Below are positions 23,449 through 35,900 of a stretch of 64,000 bases of DNA, piece by piece. The stretch covers positions 3,100,001 through 3,164,000 of the forward strand of contig JAVFKD010000002.1 in NCBI GenBank assembly GCA_036429605.1. Reading direction: 5' to 3'. Every line of letters begins with the position of its first letter. Within the stretch, counting starts at the first letter, position 1. Below the pieces are notes generated by a model. It did no database searches, was not told where the DNA came from, and saw nothing but the letters and a program-made list of their open reading frames with translations. The stretch comes from Cladobotryum mycophilum (taxonomy: Eukaryota > Ascomycota > Sordariomycetes > Hypocreales > Hypocreaceae). Position numbers and translations under genes: made by a program.

Positions 23449-26400
23449 AGGGAGACGAAGAGGGAAGAAGGGGAATCAATGAGTTGCCCAGGAGAGAGAG
23501 CGTCTCCTCCTAGCAACGACGATGTCCAGGATTCAACAGTTGACAGAGATCACCATGCCGTACAAGTCAAAATGGTTGAATGTATAAGTGATCTTGGTGT
23601 TTTGTCAAAGACGGATAATATTTCGATTCAACAAAAGGATGCTAGAGCAAGTCAAGGTAGTAGAGCTAGAGTAGAAGGTGGTTTCGGTCCTTAATCTTGG
23701 GTGGGTGGAGGTGCCATTATGTCCATATTTGAGGTACCACCCAAGCACAAAGCAAGACACACTTCGTCATGCCATTTCTGCCCATACTTGTCTTTGTGTT
23801 CTGTCCATACAAAGAAAGAAAGAAAGAATGGCAAGGGATCAAAGAAGAAGAAAAGGCGGCAGAACCAAACCCTGCGACCAAGGGGGAAAAAAACCCCTCG
23901 GTTCCTCTTCCTCCTCCTCCTCCCCTCCTCCTCTTCTTCCATAATCAGGTCATGCCAGGCCTTGAGATCTGAGTGGCGTCGGCTCAGCTGGTGATCGACC
24001 CCAGAGAAGACATTTGGTCACAACCCTTGTCACGATTTGGAACGAAGGAAACGACGAGATATGATACGGCGAAATACGCAGGCGGGCCTTGGGTGTTTTG
24101 GGTTTTGAATTGGATGCCTGAGTCAGGGTTGGACGAAGATGCGAGGTTGCCATGAGAGGAAACTAACAAGGTTGAAGCTCGACTCTGATTGGTTGGCATA
24201 CGAGAGGCAGCCCTAGTTGGGACTGAAGAGGTGCTAGGGGGCTTTCCTGGGTGCTCCAGTTGTCTTAGTTGTCTTTAGGGGGGTCTTGGAGGGCCTTTGT
24301 TCCGCTGTGGGGCGCTGGGGCTCTGGACTGGGGGCTTTGGGGCTCTCTCTCACTGGAATTGTCGGGTTACCACCACCTGCAGTGCCCTAGTGCGGACGGC
24401 CGCTTGTAGGGTCACTCGGCCATCGGATCCAATCTCATAGGGCACGCACGCACGCACGCACGCACTGCCAGTCGGCGATGTCCCTGATGGGTAAAAACGT
24501 GTCTAGGAGGTACCTCTACGACAGGTCCAATCAATCACTGTATTCTTGGTTTTGAAACCTGGGAGTCAGAGACAAAAACAGAATCTTGGAACCTTGGAAG
24601 CTTGGAAGAGGCTGCTCTCAATACTAAATTACAGAGTACGAGTACGGAGTACCTTGACTACCATATCATACAAACCGGAAACAGGTGATGGGAGCAAGCA
24701 AACACCCGACGCAAACAGCGTACGAAGTAGACAAACACACACAACACAACACAATACAACACATCGTACAAGTACAGAGTACGTACATGCACTCAATCTC
24801 TAGGTAAATAAAGTTTACGATGAGCAAAAAAGAGATTTGATCATCATCATCATCACAAAAAAACCAAAGGCTGGACCGGGCCGGGGAAGGGGAAGAGGAA
24901 ATCATAGTCGGGTGGATGCGGGACGCATGGAATGCTCTTCAGCCCCATGCTGTCATCCGTATAGTAAGTACCCATCAATTTAACCCATCCATCTAACCGA
25001 CGAAACTTGCCATATTACTGGACAAAGTACGAGTTCGCAATTTGCAGGGCAACGTATATTTGCCTCTTTCGATGTCCCCCATGCATGTAATCCCAGCAAC
25101 GCCAGGCCGTGACGTGGAGCACAGACGCTTCTGCATTTCGTCCATCGTTCATTGGACAGAGTACGCAGTGCATATGCGTGCCCACACCGTCCAAGGGAGA
25201 GTCACCACCGTCATCATCTCATGTAATTCACCGAATGTGCGAATCGTGATCGGTGAAGAAGTCCAATAGATGGGCATCGGTATGTGATGTCCCATATGCG
25301 CAAGCAAGCAAGCCAGATAGCAAAGCATTCGTCATGTGTATTGTATATGCATATACACTAATAAATCATCATCCGTTTGTGTGTGACATGCTGGCACAAA
25401 GCATGGTTTCTCTCGGGAAAGGGAGAAAAAGGAAAACACCGTTGGACAGAAAAAAGCAAAAAAGAAAGAAAAAAAACTTCAGCCAAGTTCAAAAAGAGAA
25501 GGCAGGGAAAATCAAATCAGAGAAATCTAGGGTAATAGAAAAAGCTGCAAGGTTCTGTCATCCACTAAAAGCACAAGACAAGAGCTCAGTGCAGTATCAT
25601 CAAGAGAGGGTGCATTCATCGCCAAAATCCATTTTCATCTTTCCCCTTCAACCTCCCTCCCTCCTCCCCTCTAGCTAATCTAGCCAATTAATACACCATC
25701 CACTATCCCTGCCAAATATTTGCCTGTGATACCCGGCCTCGCACATCCGTTATAGCTGCATGCTGCTGAAATATAGGGTGAGTTGAAGTGACAGTACAAG
25801 AAAAAAGGCATCGTCACTTCTTGTCTGACCAGGGTGTTGATGCGATCAAGACACATGCCATCCCTGACAAACACTCTCTAAACTACTCAAGGGATAACCA
25901 GTGATTGACGCAGAGAATATGATCCTTATATTACTATAGAGGACGTATGTCCGCTGTCTGAAACACCAAAAAAATAAAAAAAATAGGCGTCTAGAGTGAT
26001 CAAGACATATCGTAGGTGTGAATTTAGAGTTCGCTGCACTCTAGTTTGCCAATGAGTGTAATCAAATGTCTCATGGGCCTTGCTAAAATGTCTCGCGTTG
26101 CAGTTTAGAGAGCATCTTGGAAAAAGATGTTGGAAAATGACTTCTTCAGCTCCTACTCACTGAATAGAGGCCCTTAAATGTTGATCATAGCGTGAGGCTG
26201 GGATGTGATTGCAGTGAAATAGTAACACCATACTATTCGTGCTCAATTCAAGAACCAATCTTTGACACTCGTGGAGGGTGTATAAATAGCCATAACTAAT
26301 CGTACTATGAGTTGCTGCACCTGGACTTAATCCCAACCATGGTGGTGTTACCTCATGGCAGAGAGCCCGAATGCTATCCTGGGCATAGCTGTGCTGTTGA

Positions 26401-27176
26401 AAAGGCAGACTAGCCAAGACGACATTTACAAGGCAAGAAACCAATGAGGTGAAAGAATATGCGCAGCAACCATAATCGGATTGTCAGAGATGTGTTGGCT
26501 ACAATATATTGGTTGCAGAGTTGGCAGTTATAGCAGAACCGCATGGTAATAGAGAGAAGAACAAGATTTGCTATGACTTGCGACTGAATGGAATGGGTTT
26601 ATAGAGAAGATGTGTGCGGGTTGGGATCGAGTGTGAAGGAAAGGAATAAGGAAGAGAAGGAGATGAACATCAAAGGAGAAGAAGGCGATCGAATGTGAGA
26701 AACCACTGAAATGAGCCCCATCTCAACAAGCTGCCCGATACCGACGGCTAGCCATGCTTCCTAGTTTCCATGACACCAAACTGAAGCAGTCGGTGGATGG
26801 AGGTTGTTGATACCCAGAGCTGAAAAGGACCTTTTAAGTGTCCTCCAGTTGGAAGAGGCTTGTTTAAGAAGGGGCTTCATCTTGTCTTGACGGAGAATGG
26901 TGAGTGATGGATGAAAGAGCACTTTTATTTTGAAGAGTTTGAGCAGCAGCTCACGCGCCTTGATTGTGCGTTTGTCTCGATTTTCTAGCATCATAGAACC
27001 ACTGAAAAGGTCTGAGAAGGCGACTTAGGAAGTGAGAATTTCTGCTGGAATCTGCTCAATATCGATAGAGGACGCTGCTCATAACAGCTGACCGCAGATG
27101 GCTGCTATATGTTTGTTGGTATGCTCTTTATGCATAGATTTTGTATAGTCGTAAACTGTGCCTTGAACGCTGGCTA
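23449..27176. other. Intergenic, 3.7 kb, no firm gene
   Basis: It holds the P450 promoter, GAAA repeats near 23813-23828, purine/pyrimidine-biased stretches, a CACG tetranucleotide run (24442-24465), a CA/CAACA-rich run near 24730-24765, a TACGGAGTA at 24643-24651 and a CAT repeat near 24840. On the minus strand near 26606-26410 there is a TATA-like TCTATAAAC, a C/T-rich leader and an ATG with a 44-codon Cys-containing ORF, which I do not call. Confidence 0.45.
24442..24465. repeat. CACG tetranucleotide microsatellite
   Basis: Six copies of GCAC/CACG in a row in the intergenic region upstream of the P450. Confidence 0.9.
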
Positions 27177-27670
27177 CTAATCTTTGGAACCATAAAAAAG
27201 AACAGGAGATCTGAGAGACGGTAAGAGGAGAGAGTCCACTGCTGGTGCCAGCTCAACAATGGCGGAGCATGCCTGCCCACAACCCCCAACCACAAAAGTG
27301 GCGGTGGGACGTTTTTCCTTTTGCTGTCGTACGTAGACGACACACGGTTACTGGCCGTGTCTGGCGGATTTGTAAACTGAGATCTCGATGTTCTTGTTTT
27401 GATACCAAAGACCTGTTGGCCGGCGGTGAGCTGAATTGTCTACTAGCCTAGCAATTGCTAATGCGGTGTCTGCTGGGACACACGTTAGCAAGACCATTTC
27501 GAAGCAAAGAGAATAGAAGTGTTACTGATTTGAATGAAAGATAACCGATTCGGTCTTAAGAAGTGTGGATCTTGAAGGGAAGGCGAAACGCAACTGCTGA
27601 TATCCTTCAAAGAGCTTGCGGTCTTGGTATTGGGCTTATGCCACCTGAACCCAGGGGACTGCTCAGCCAT
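27177..27670 (-). CDS. Candidate three-exon small gene, unknown function
   Basis: Proposed exons are 27670-27526, 27472-27378 and 27323-27177, giving 128 residues. The ATG sits in a good fungal context (CATCACCATGGCTG). Intron 1 is 53 nt, GTAACA to TCCCAG, with a GCTAAC branch site; intron 2 is 54 nt, GTTTAC to GACAG, a weaker donor. Both preserve the frame: exon 2 reads TDTALAIARLVDNSAHRRPT and exon 3 KRPTATFVVGGCGQACSAIV. No domain, signal peptide or homologue is recognised. The composition looks protein-like but chance cannot be excluded. It is divergent from the hypothetical gene at 28488, with which it would share about 800 bp of promoter. Confidence 0.3.
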
Positions 27671-28487
27671 GGTGATGAGATTAATGAGGGACGGGCTTAT
27701 GGCTTATGGTGACAATAATGAGAAGTCATATGAAAATGATATGACATGAATGTATGATGATGTTGAATGATGATGAGAGAAAGTGAGGAAGGGATTCTTT
27801 GGGGATGAAGGTGGATGATGTTTGTGGGAATTGCGGGGTTTGACGGCTAGCTGCCAGCTGGAAATACCTGGAGTGGAATTTTATTTTTGGAAGCGAATGG
27901 AAATTCGAGGCTTTTCAAGGAAAGGAATTAAGCTATCAGCTGTCGACAGATGTCAAGAGTGGCAGGGCGGTGCAAGCTTGTGTGGATGCATGCGTTTTGA
28001 GGGGGTTGTCAAGGGGCAAACTCGAGAAGTAGTTTTGAAGTATAGACGGTATGGCTGAAAGTTTAAAAGAAAAGAATAAAAGCATTTACTATATAAGTTT
28101 ATCATCTTCTTTCCCCTATTACTCAGGCTCTGTCATGTCTTTATGGGACATATCGTGCTTAAGGGGGAGGCGTCTGCCATCTGGCAACTTGAACTTTCAT
28201 TGTGACTCAGAAGTCGTCACAAGCTTTAAAGTTTTGAGTCAGGTTGACCACGACCACATGGAGTCAAATTTCGTCATCTCAATCAACAAAACTTCAACCA
28301 AAGTTAAGATTCGTGACTCTTACTACATAGCAATTGCCATAAAAAGTTTATTTCTTCAGAATTGCCTTATAAGAACCTGGAATTGACCACCTCTCCCTGA
28401 AAATTTCGTCTCTTCAGCTTTTCACCTCATCATACCCCTTACCATCATCTCTCTCATTCTACATTGAACCCCAATAACGCAAATGCG
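27671..28487. other. Intergenic, divergent promoter region
   Basis: About 800 bp between the start of the candidate minus-strand gene and the hypothetical gene at 28488. It has GATGATG-type repeats near 27745-27775 and a C/T-rich stretch (28380-28460) right before the 28488 ATG. No gene seen. Confidence 0.5.
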
Positions 28488-29820
28488 ATGGTGGTACGAC
28501 AACCACTCGCCGAATCCTCGTTGCAGGCCCATGGGCCGTACGCCGCATCAGGTCTGCTACCTCATTTCTCCCCCTCAGTCATGTCCAAGATTGACCGTGG
28601 GCGTTATGCACGAGCCATAACACCTTTATTGGAGGCTGCTAAGAAAACGAGGCGTAACTTCTTCACAATATCTAGTGCCAGCGACAGGGCGATCGTGGCT
28701 GCAAAAGAAACCAAGAGGATTTATGACGACCCTGCGGCGGCCGAACGGGCCCTTGTTCCGAAAATCGAGCAAAAGATCGAAGCCAAGATTGTGGCTTATG
28801 AGAAATATTTGGCGTATATGCAGGAACATGTAAAGATTCTGAAATCGGAGCTTGGGAAGGGCGATATTCTTTTGGCCGAGTATCAAGCCGACCTCGACCG
28901 TTTCGAGGAATCCGTCGTCGAAATCTTCACTTCACTCGCAATCTTACGCTTCCGAAAGCGGCGGATTGTTTGGGAGTACTACTACATGATTAAGCCTAGC
29001 CGCCAGGACATTGTTGATAGCTGGACGTATCTTGACAGTGTAGTGTCCCAGCAAAAGTCAGACGTTGTCACAAACGCCATTCTATGCCAGTTTCGCTGGC
29101 CAAGAGAGAGAGCGGTTCCAGGCCCGGGCTCTCGAGGCCTATTATGCGGTGAATAGATGCAGGGTTTGGTGCGCTATCAGCGCGGAGTGGATATTGCCGA
29201 GCCAGGCAAGTATGGCGTACATCGTTCCCGACTTGGGGGAGATCAATACAGATTATCTATTTGGCGAGGCGCCCTCTTCTTACGGACATTTCATGAGTCC
29301 TCAAAATGGCATCCCCATGAAGTCTAGCTACCAAGAGATCTGGAACAACGGCCATATTGTCCTAGCCCCTGTAAAGGGCACTACTGATGTCAAGGTTGTT
29401 GTGCTTGACTCAACCAACGACGACCCTCTAGTCAATGAGATTGACGGCAGAACCCTCAGTTTTCGCAATGAATTTCGCCCGGCAGAGAACTACCTTTGCT
29501 TCCGGTTGATCACGACTTTACTCCGCCAGCACAGGCATAAAGAAGCCGATTGGTGGCGAGCCTACATTCACCAGGGGCTCGAAGTTATGTGGGAACTGCC
29601 AGAGACGGAGCTTTGCAAGGCTTCCATACGAACCCTAGCACTACGGATTGGACTCTTGAACTCTAAAGATGCATTATATCTTGCCACAGGATCTAATCAG
29701 AGCTTGGAAAGAGAGGAACGGGATAACGAGATATCGGACCTTGTTACCCTCGCGACGAATAGTGCCCGTGTCGATGTTCTGACCGAGGCGGTGCAAACTT
29801 TTTTGAAGAGCAGAATTTGA
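28488..29820 (+). CDS. Hypothetical protein with internal frameshift
   Basis: ATG 28488 (MVVRQPLAESSLQ) opens a 222-codon frame that reads convincingly through SWTYLDSVVSQQKSD (about 29060) and then ends at a TAG near 29154. From about 29062 another frame continues QTPFYASFAGQERERFQARA to a TGA at 29818. The two parts together would be about 443 residues, and the total length is one base over a multiple of three. The shift must lie between 29044 and 29153. Unlike other breaks in the window there is no G/C5 run here. A poor 82-nt intron (28976-29057, GTACTA..AAAAG) is an alternative. The first half is helical and rich in Lys/Glu (KIEQKIEAKIVAYEKYLAYM), perhaps coiled coil. No domain, signal peptide or membrane segment is recognised. 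Confidence 0.55.
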
Positions 29821-30945
29821 ACTCGGTGATAGAGATTGTTGGACCGACGGGGATTATCCAGATACAAGAGAAGTTCCAAGACTTTAGGCTCGGTGATGAT
29901 TAGGACCCATGGATGTCTTTGTAAAAGTTCCATGGTGGCGCTTTAGCTGCTGGGTACTGGCTATGACTCGAATGCAATGAATAATATACTACCCAGGTAA
30001 CCAGGCTAGATAATTAGAGATACAATGATCATAATAATTGTGGTTGGGATGCGAATGCGGTGAGAGGTTGATGTAATGAATGGAACGCATATTCACGTTG
30101 GTGCATAATACGCAGTGCAGTATTGCGTGAACGCCCACTGACACCATTCTATGACACGCTTGAGGTTCTTGTCACCACCTATCAAGGCGCTATCGTCGTC
30201 TACATCGTAAAAGGTAGGTTGGGCTGGTTAGATAGCTGGAAGCTCCCTGTCGGTTTTGGTTTACATAGGGCGCGCCCCAACTACAAGCCGCTGCTAATAT
30301 TGGACATGTCATCCAAGGATGGCTTGATAGGGCGCAGATGACACACCCATGCCCCTCCATGACAACCTACTAACCTGTCTTGCCTGTGCAGGTACATCCG
30401 GAGCAGCCTGCAAATAAATGGTAGCGAGAGCCCACGTCTTGATCCAAGAACAAGCCAAAGACGGCAGGGCCTCACAGTTCAGACTCAACATTATCCCAAA
30501 AGATCAGACTTTGTTTTTCATTGGCCAATTTATTTGCCTCTACGGATACCAGATCTTGCATGATAATGCTCGGCTTATTCTGAATTTGATAATACATACG
30601 ACCGCTCCTTATGCAGATGCTACCTCACCATATGGGACCCATGCTCGCCCACCGAGACATCCGCCCCTCCAAGACAAACCTGCAGAAGCTACCCCACCAT
30701 CAAAGAATCCTGTTGATCATTCACATGGTGCTATCAAAGTAATGTTAAAAATGCACCTTGATTTCGTTTCCTCCGTGAAGCCTATTCAGGCTCCTATGGT
30801 ATCATAGACTAAGATATATATAATATATAGTGAGAATCATGCCATGACATGAAGGGTATGTGTCAAGACATATGTAAGAAATCTACCAGGGTTTCCCTTG
30901 GTAACTGGTATACAAAAACAAGCAACCTCCTCCGATGTGTTTTCT
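29821..30945. other. Intergenic, 1.1 kb
   Basis: Lies between the 3' ends of the hypothetical gene and the permease. A frame at 30418-30807 opens with ATG and has 129 codons but shows no domain and no codon bias, so it is not called. Confidence 0.5.
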
Positions 30946-32907
30946 CTAGAAAAACATGTTGAGAATACGTCTCCAGGCAGGCCACGAAGCAACCTGCTCT
31001 CTATAAGCATTGATATCATCCCAATCAAGCTCACGACGGCCGGTGTCAACGTCAATCTGGTCAGTTCGCAGCCAGGCAGTGCGCTTCCATGCGTAGCCAA
31101 TCGCCCAGAAGAAAAGGACGACAGGGGCTGCCAGGTATTGCTTGAAGAAGGTTTCGGCAGTACCAAGACCGGTTTTTCCTGGGGGAGCAGCAATGGCCGT
31201 GTAGAACTGAGAGGCATGTTAGTATATGAATTGGAATATTGAAAGGGAAAAAGAAAGTAAAAAGCTTACCTGGGCCATCAAGACAACAACGCAAAGGATA
31301 AGTCCAATCCAGGAGCCATAAACACCACCGATGGCCTTGAACGGAATCTCATCCAGACTATGTCCGTGGTACTTCCAGGCCTTGCGGAAGCGAATGTGGG
31401 CCAGGCAGACAGAGCCCCAAGTAAAGAGGGCCGCTAGACCGGACAAAGCCAGGAGCCAGTCGAAAACAACAGGACCAGAGGCGTCAAGACTGACATATGC
31501 CAAGAAGCCAAAAAGAATCAGAAAAACGACGGATGCAAGAGGACGACCGGATCTGTCAATGTAGGTAAAGATCTTGGGAGCGTAACCCTGCTGAGCAAGG
31601 GCTGTCAGAGTTCGAGAGCCGCCATAGACACCGGACACACCAATGGACAAGACGGAAATGAGAATGGTCAAGTTCATAAAGTGGTCAAAGCCCTTGAGGC
31701 CAGCATACTTGCCGACCAAAACGAAAGGAGACGCCTTGGGGTCAGCATAGGCGGAATCGGAAAGCAGAGCGGGGTCATTGGGATCAATGAGCAGACCGAC
31801 GAAGAAGAGACCCAGGATATAAAAGAGAGTGATACGCCAGAAGACCTGCTTGATGGCACCAGGGAGAGCCTTGGCAGGGTTTTTCGACTCGGCAGCGGCC
31901 AAACCAACAAGCTCGGTTCCAGAGAAGGAAAAGGCAGCAGTGACGAAGACGGAGCAGAAGCCCTTGAAGCCGTTCTTGAAGGCACCGGGGTCATACCAAT
32001 AACGGGCTCCCCAGTACTCATCATATCTGCCTCCCTTGGGTCCACCACCGCAAACGAGGACGAGGGCGATGATCATGAAGATGACGGTGGCAGCAAGCTT
32101 GAAGCACGACGCCCAAAATTCTTCCTCGGCATAGCCCAGTGTACCAAATACGTTGATGACAATGATGGCAACGAGGAAAATGGTAATCCATACGGCAATT
32201 GAGATGTCTGTATTCCAGTACTGGATTGTAATGGCGCACACAGTCAATTCGAGCGGTAGGACAGCAGCCCATTGGAAGACGTAATTCCAGCCCATGGCGA
32301 AACCCCAAGAAGGGTCGATAAAGCGAGCCGAGTATGTGTAGAAACCGCCGGAGACGGGGTACATGACAGAGAGTTCACCGAGAGCATAGACTGTGCGATA
32401 CAGCATTAGCAATTGGCCACGCATAAGAGGGTACTCGGATGTGGTGTTTTTTTATTATTTACTTACCGACATTGAACATCATGATACCAATAATGAAGAA
32501 GTCAATAAAAAGAGATCCAGGGCCCTGAAGGTCAAAATGTCAGCATTATGCGCCTCGAGTTGGGAACCAGCAGCAAAAAACTATTGGATGCATGGGTGTC
32601 GAAGAGGAAGACTTACACCTTTGCTGAGAGCACCACCAGATCCGACGAAGAAACCGGCACCGATTGAGCCACCAATGGCAATCATGTGAAGATGGCGAGG
32701 CTTCATGGAGCGCTCGAGCTCAACAATGCCGAGGCCATATTCCTTCTTCTTGAAGGAGTCAAGGCTGAGGCCATTGCGTGTCAGGAAGCTCTCCTCGCGG
32801 TAGGAGGCGCCAGTCTCCCTGGGGAGGACTGTGGTGCTAGTCTGGTAATCGGGGGGCAGATCAACGCCCTTTTCCGTGGGCGTGACACCGCCGTCTTCTT
32901 TCGACAT
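30946..32907 (-). CDS. Amino acid permease, YAT/APC family
   Basis: Four exons: 32907-32617, 32524-32467, 32390-31270 and 31206-30946, giving 576 residues. The first ATG in frame is 32907. All introns have strong donors (GTAAGT, GTAAGT, GTAAGC). The cytosolic N tail ends in ERSMKPRHLHMIAIGGSIGAG, the classic start of TM1 in fungal amino acid permeases. The family blocks SGGFYTYSARFIDPSWGFAMG, FSFSGTELVGLAAAESKNPA and SRTLTALAQQGYAPKIFTYI follow, with 12 predicted membrane segments. It is a plasma-membrane proton-coupled amino acid importer; substrate range cannot be read from sequence. AGATAA, a GATA-factor (AreA/NIT2) core, lies at 33071-33076, about 165 bp upstream of the ATG. Confidence 0.95.
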
Positions 32908-35900
32908 GATGGGCAGGATAGGGCGCCTATCTATACCCAAGGGATTGGTGTTGATGTCTTAATATTTGGACGTGTCGCACGTGCCCAGTTGAGGATGAGG
33001 TGAGGATCAAATGACAACCGGTGCCAGACCAAACAAGATGGAAAGAGAAATATGATGGGGAAAGGAGAGAAGATAAAAGGATGAAGGACAAAGACTCAAG
33101 ATGGATGGAGGTTTGGGGGATCGGCCCTTCTTAAAAGTTGGGGTATATATTGACAAAAAGGCGACGACAAGGACGAGGGCTGAAGGCAGAATTTATGCAT
33201 GGAATCTCTCTGCAAGGCTTCAAGATCAAAAGAACGTTGCACCAGTACTCATCTGGTGTTTTGTCCGGGGGCGACTTTGAGGCTTGGGGTGGACTCTTTG
33301 GAGGGATGGAGCTAATGAAGTTCGAGACTTGCAAGGCTTTTCTGGGGTCATCGAGGAGGGGAGGGGGTGGGAAAGATGATGAGGAGAAGGAGGAGGGAGA
33401 AGGCAAAGGAGGGGAGGGGGGACTAACAAAGGACCTACCCTCCTAGATGGACGAGCAAAGATCGTACGGATGGAGTACCTCTTGCCAACGTACGATGACG
33501 GGCCAGAGCTGGAAGCGGAAGAGGAGGACAAACACACTGACTGACTGCATCTGGACAAAGAGAGAGAGAGAGAGAGAACAGGGAGCTCAAGGTGCGTATG
33601 AGCCGGTTCAGTCCAATCCGATCCCGTTTCCAGGACATTGGAATCACAACAGCCAGGGCATTCTGGTTGGGTTGATTCGCATAGGCAGACAAGAATGTCA
33701 CAGACAAGCAATTTGCGATAACCGTCCATGCAAACCTAGGTATGCAAATACACACACGCAGTCACACAAAAACACCCACACGCCTGCTCGAGCACCACCA
33801 AATCACCACCACTTACCACATCCAGGACTTCCAAGGTATACAAAGTACATTGGACAGCCAAGGCGACGGCAGAGCGCGGATGGCTGGAGCGTATGGTGCA
33901 CGCTAAGGAGCTGGGCCACAAAGGGCGGCGACCCATCATCCATCACATCATTCATGGGTCCCTAGTCTTGGTCCCTAACACTACCTCTTGACGGGCGATA
34001 TATGGCGACGTATCTACGCAGTACCTACCAACCTACCTACCTACCCAGAAGGTTTAGGTGGTATTGGCTATCTATGTATCTATCTCCAAGTCTCTGCTCC
34101 CTGGCTCCACCCGAGAAACATGAGTGCGGTTGAACCCTTGTCCCAGATTACCGTCCAACGTCCGCTGGTTCTCACTGCTGAACTTGGCATATGATTGCCC
34201 GCCCGCCGCGTTGATCAGCGGCTCACAGCACCCACACACGCTGTACATGTACCTCGAGAGCTGGAGCTGCGCGCATCCATCCAACCTATAGGTACCGTAT
34301 CTAGGTAACCCAGGGTTTACTGTGCGCGACGCCCTGCAGCAGAGGTACGAGAACGTCGGCACACACACACTCTCTCTCTCTCATCACACACGCTCGCGCG
34401 CGGATGCACTGACAGCGCTCGTGACGCTTTCTAACCTGTCTTTTTGTACTATAGCAAGCCCTGTTGGGGACACGGACAAAGTCTGATCGGGCCATCACCA
34501 TCACTGATCAATGATAGCAGATAACGACAAGCTCTTTGCCTCTCTTGGGGTGAGCTGAGCCTATTCCCAACTAGTGGCCCGGAGCTGGGATGGTGGGAGC
34601 AGCTCGTGGCGCAAGCGATGCCATGCCACTGATCTCTTGCTCAAGGTCGATTGGTTGGTTGGCCATTGCCCAGCCGCCTTCGGTGTTACCTCGCACCAAC
34701 AAAGTCCCATCACAAAGTGCTCCAAGGGATCAAGGGATTGATTGCTCTAATGACGCTGCGGCAGTTTGGTCAAGCCCGGTCCAAACGCAAAATACTCCAA
34801 CGGCATATGCAAAGCAGATCGTTTGTTGGATTATTCGGAGAAGGGCTCACCACAAAATCGTTAGGAAAGAACCCATACGATGCCGTATGTCCAGAGCATT
34901 TCGCCTTGTGGAATACTAGGTAGCCACCTACCTATCCATACCCGACTGGCATGCTGCCTATGATGAAACAACCTATCGGTGCAGGTATCACCTTACCTGG
35001 TGCTCAGTTAGATAAGAGGTACGTACCCCAGGTCCCCTTAGCGGTGGGGGAGGGGAGTGAGATGGATGAACCAACTCAACACTTGGCGATGCGGAGTACC
35101 AACTCGTTCCCCAAATTCTTCCCCCATCATCATTATCGACTTCAAACATCTCAGATCCATCGTTTTTCTTTTTCCCCTTCACACCAATTGCTGCTCCCCC
35201 AGGACCTTCACTACCTAGTCAATCTGCAGCTGAAAGAAACTCTACTCCTCATCCGTATCCACGTGCACTTTATTGCCTATTTCTCATGCATCCATGTGCT
35301 TTATTTCATGCACCTCCCGCCCAACAGCCTCGACCAAGGGATTTTAGAAAACCCAGACTAGGTCTGGCGCCTCTCTCTGGAGTTGCCTCCAATAGAATCA
35401 GAGATATATCCCTTCCTTCTTCTCCACCCACACGATAGCACTGCTTTACCTGGTTGATGGTTGCAGCCCTCATGCTTTCTCCTCATGGAGGGAGGGGTAG
35501 GGGGAATGGGGGACAATCCCTCAGACTCACGATTGGATGAATCGGCTGTCCTCGCATGTAGTGGTGACCTGTGCTTCCATGCAGCTTTCCAACAAGCTTC
35601 TGTCCTGCTGACCTGCCATTCAAGGCCCCTGGATGGGTTTCTTGGCCCGATGCCTCGGTGGGTCATACCTACACCACAAATGGTTACTTTGGGTATAATC
35701 CCCGGCCCTCTCAACAGCACCCGAACTCGATGGGCAGAGCGTTTGCAGGGCATCGAAAAATATGCGCGGTACGATATCAGTGGAGGGGGCCCTTAATGCT
35801 ACCGTATCTTGAGTATCCATCATTCCATCTTGCTATCTATCGCAGATGACACGCTATTCTCTCCATATTCAGGGGTCCCCTACCCCGCCGACGGTTACGC

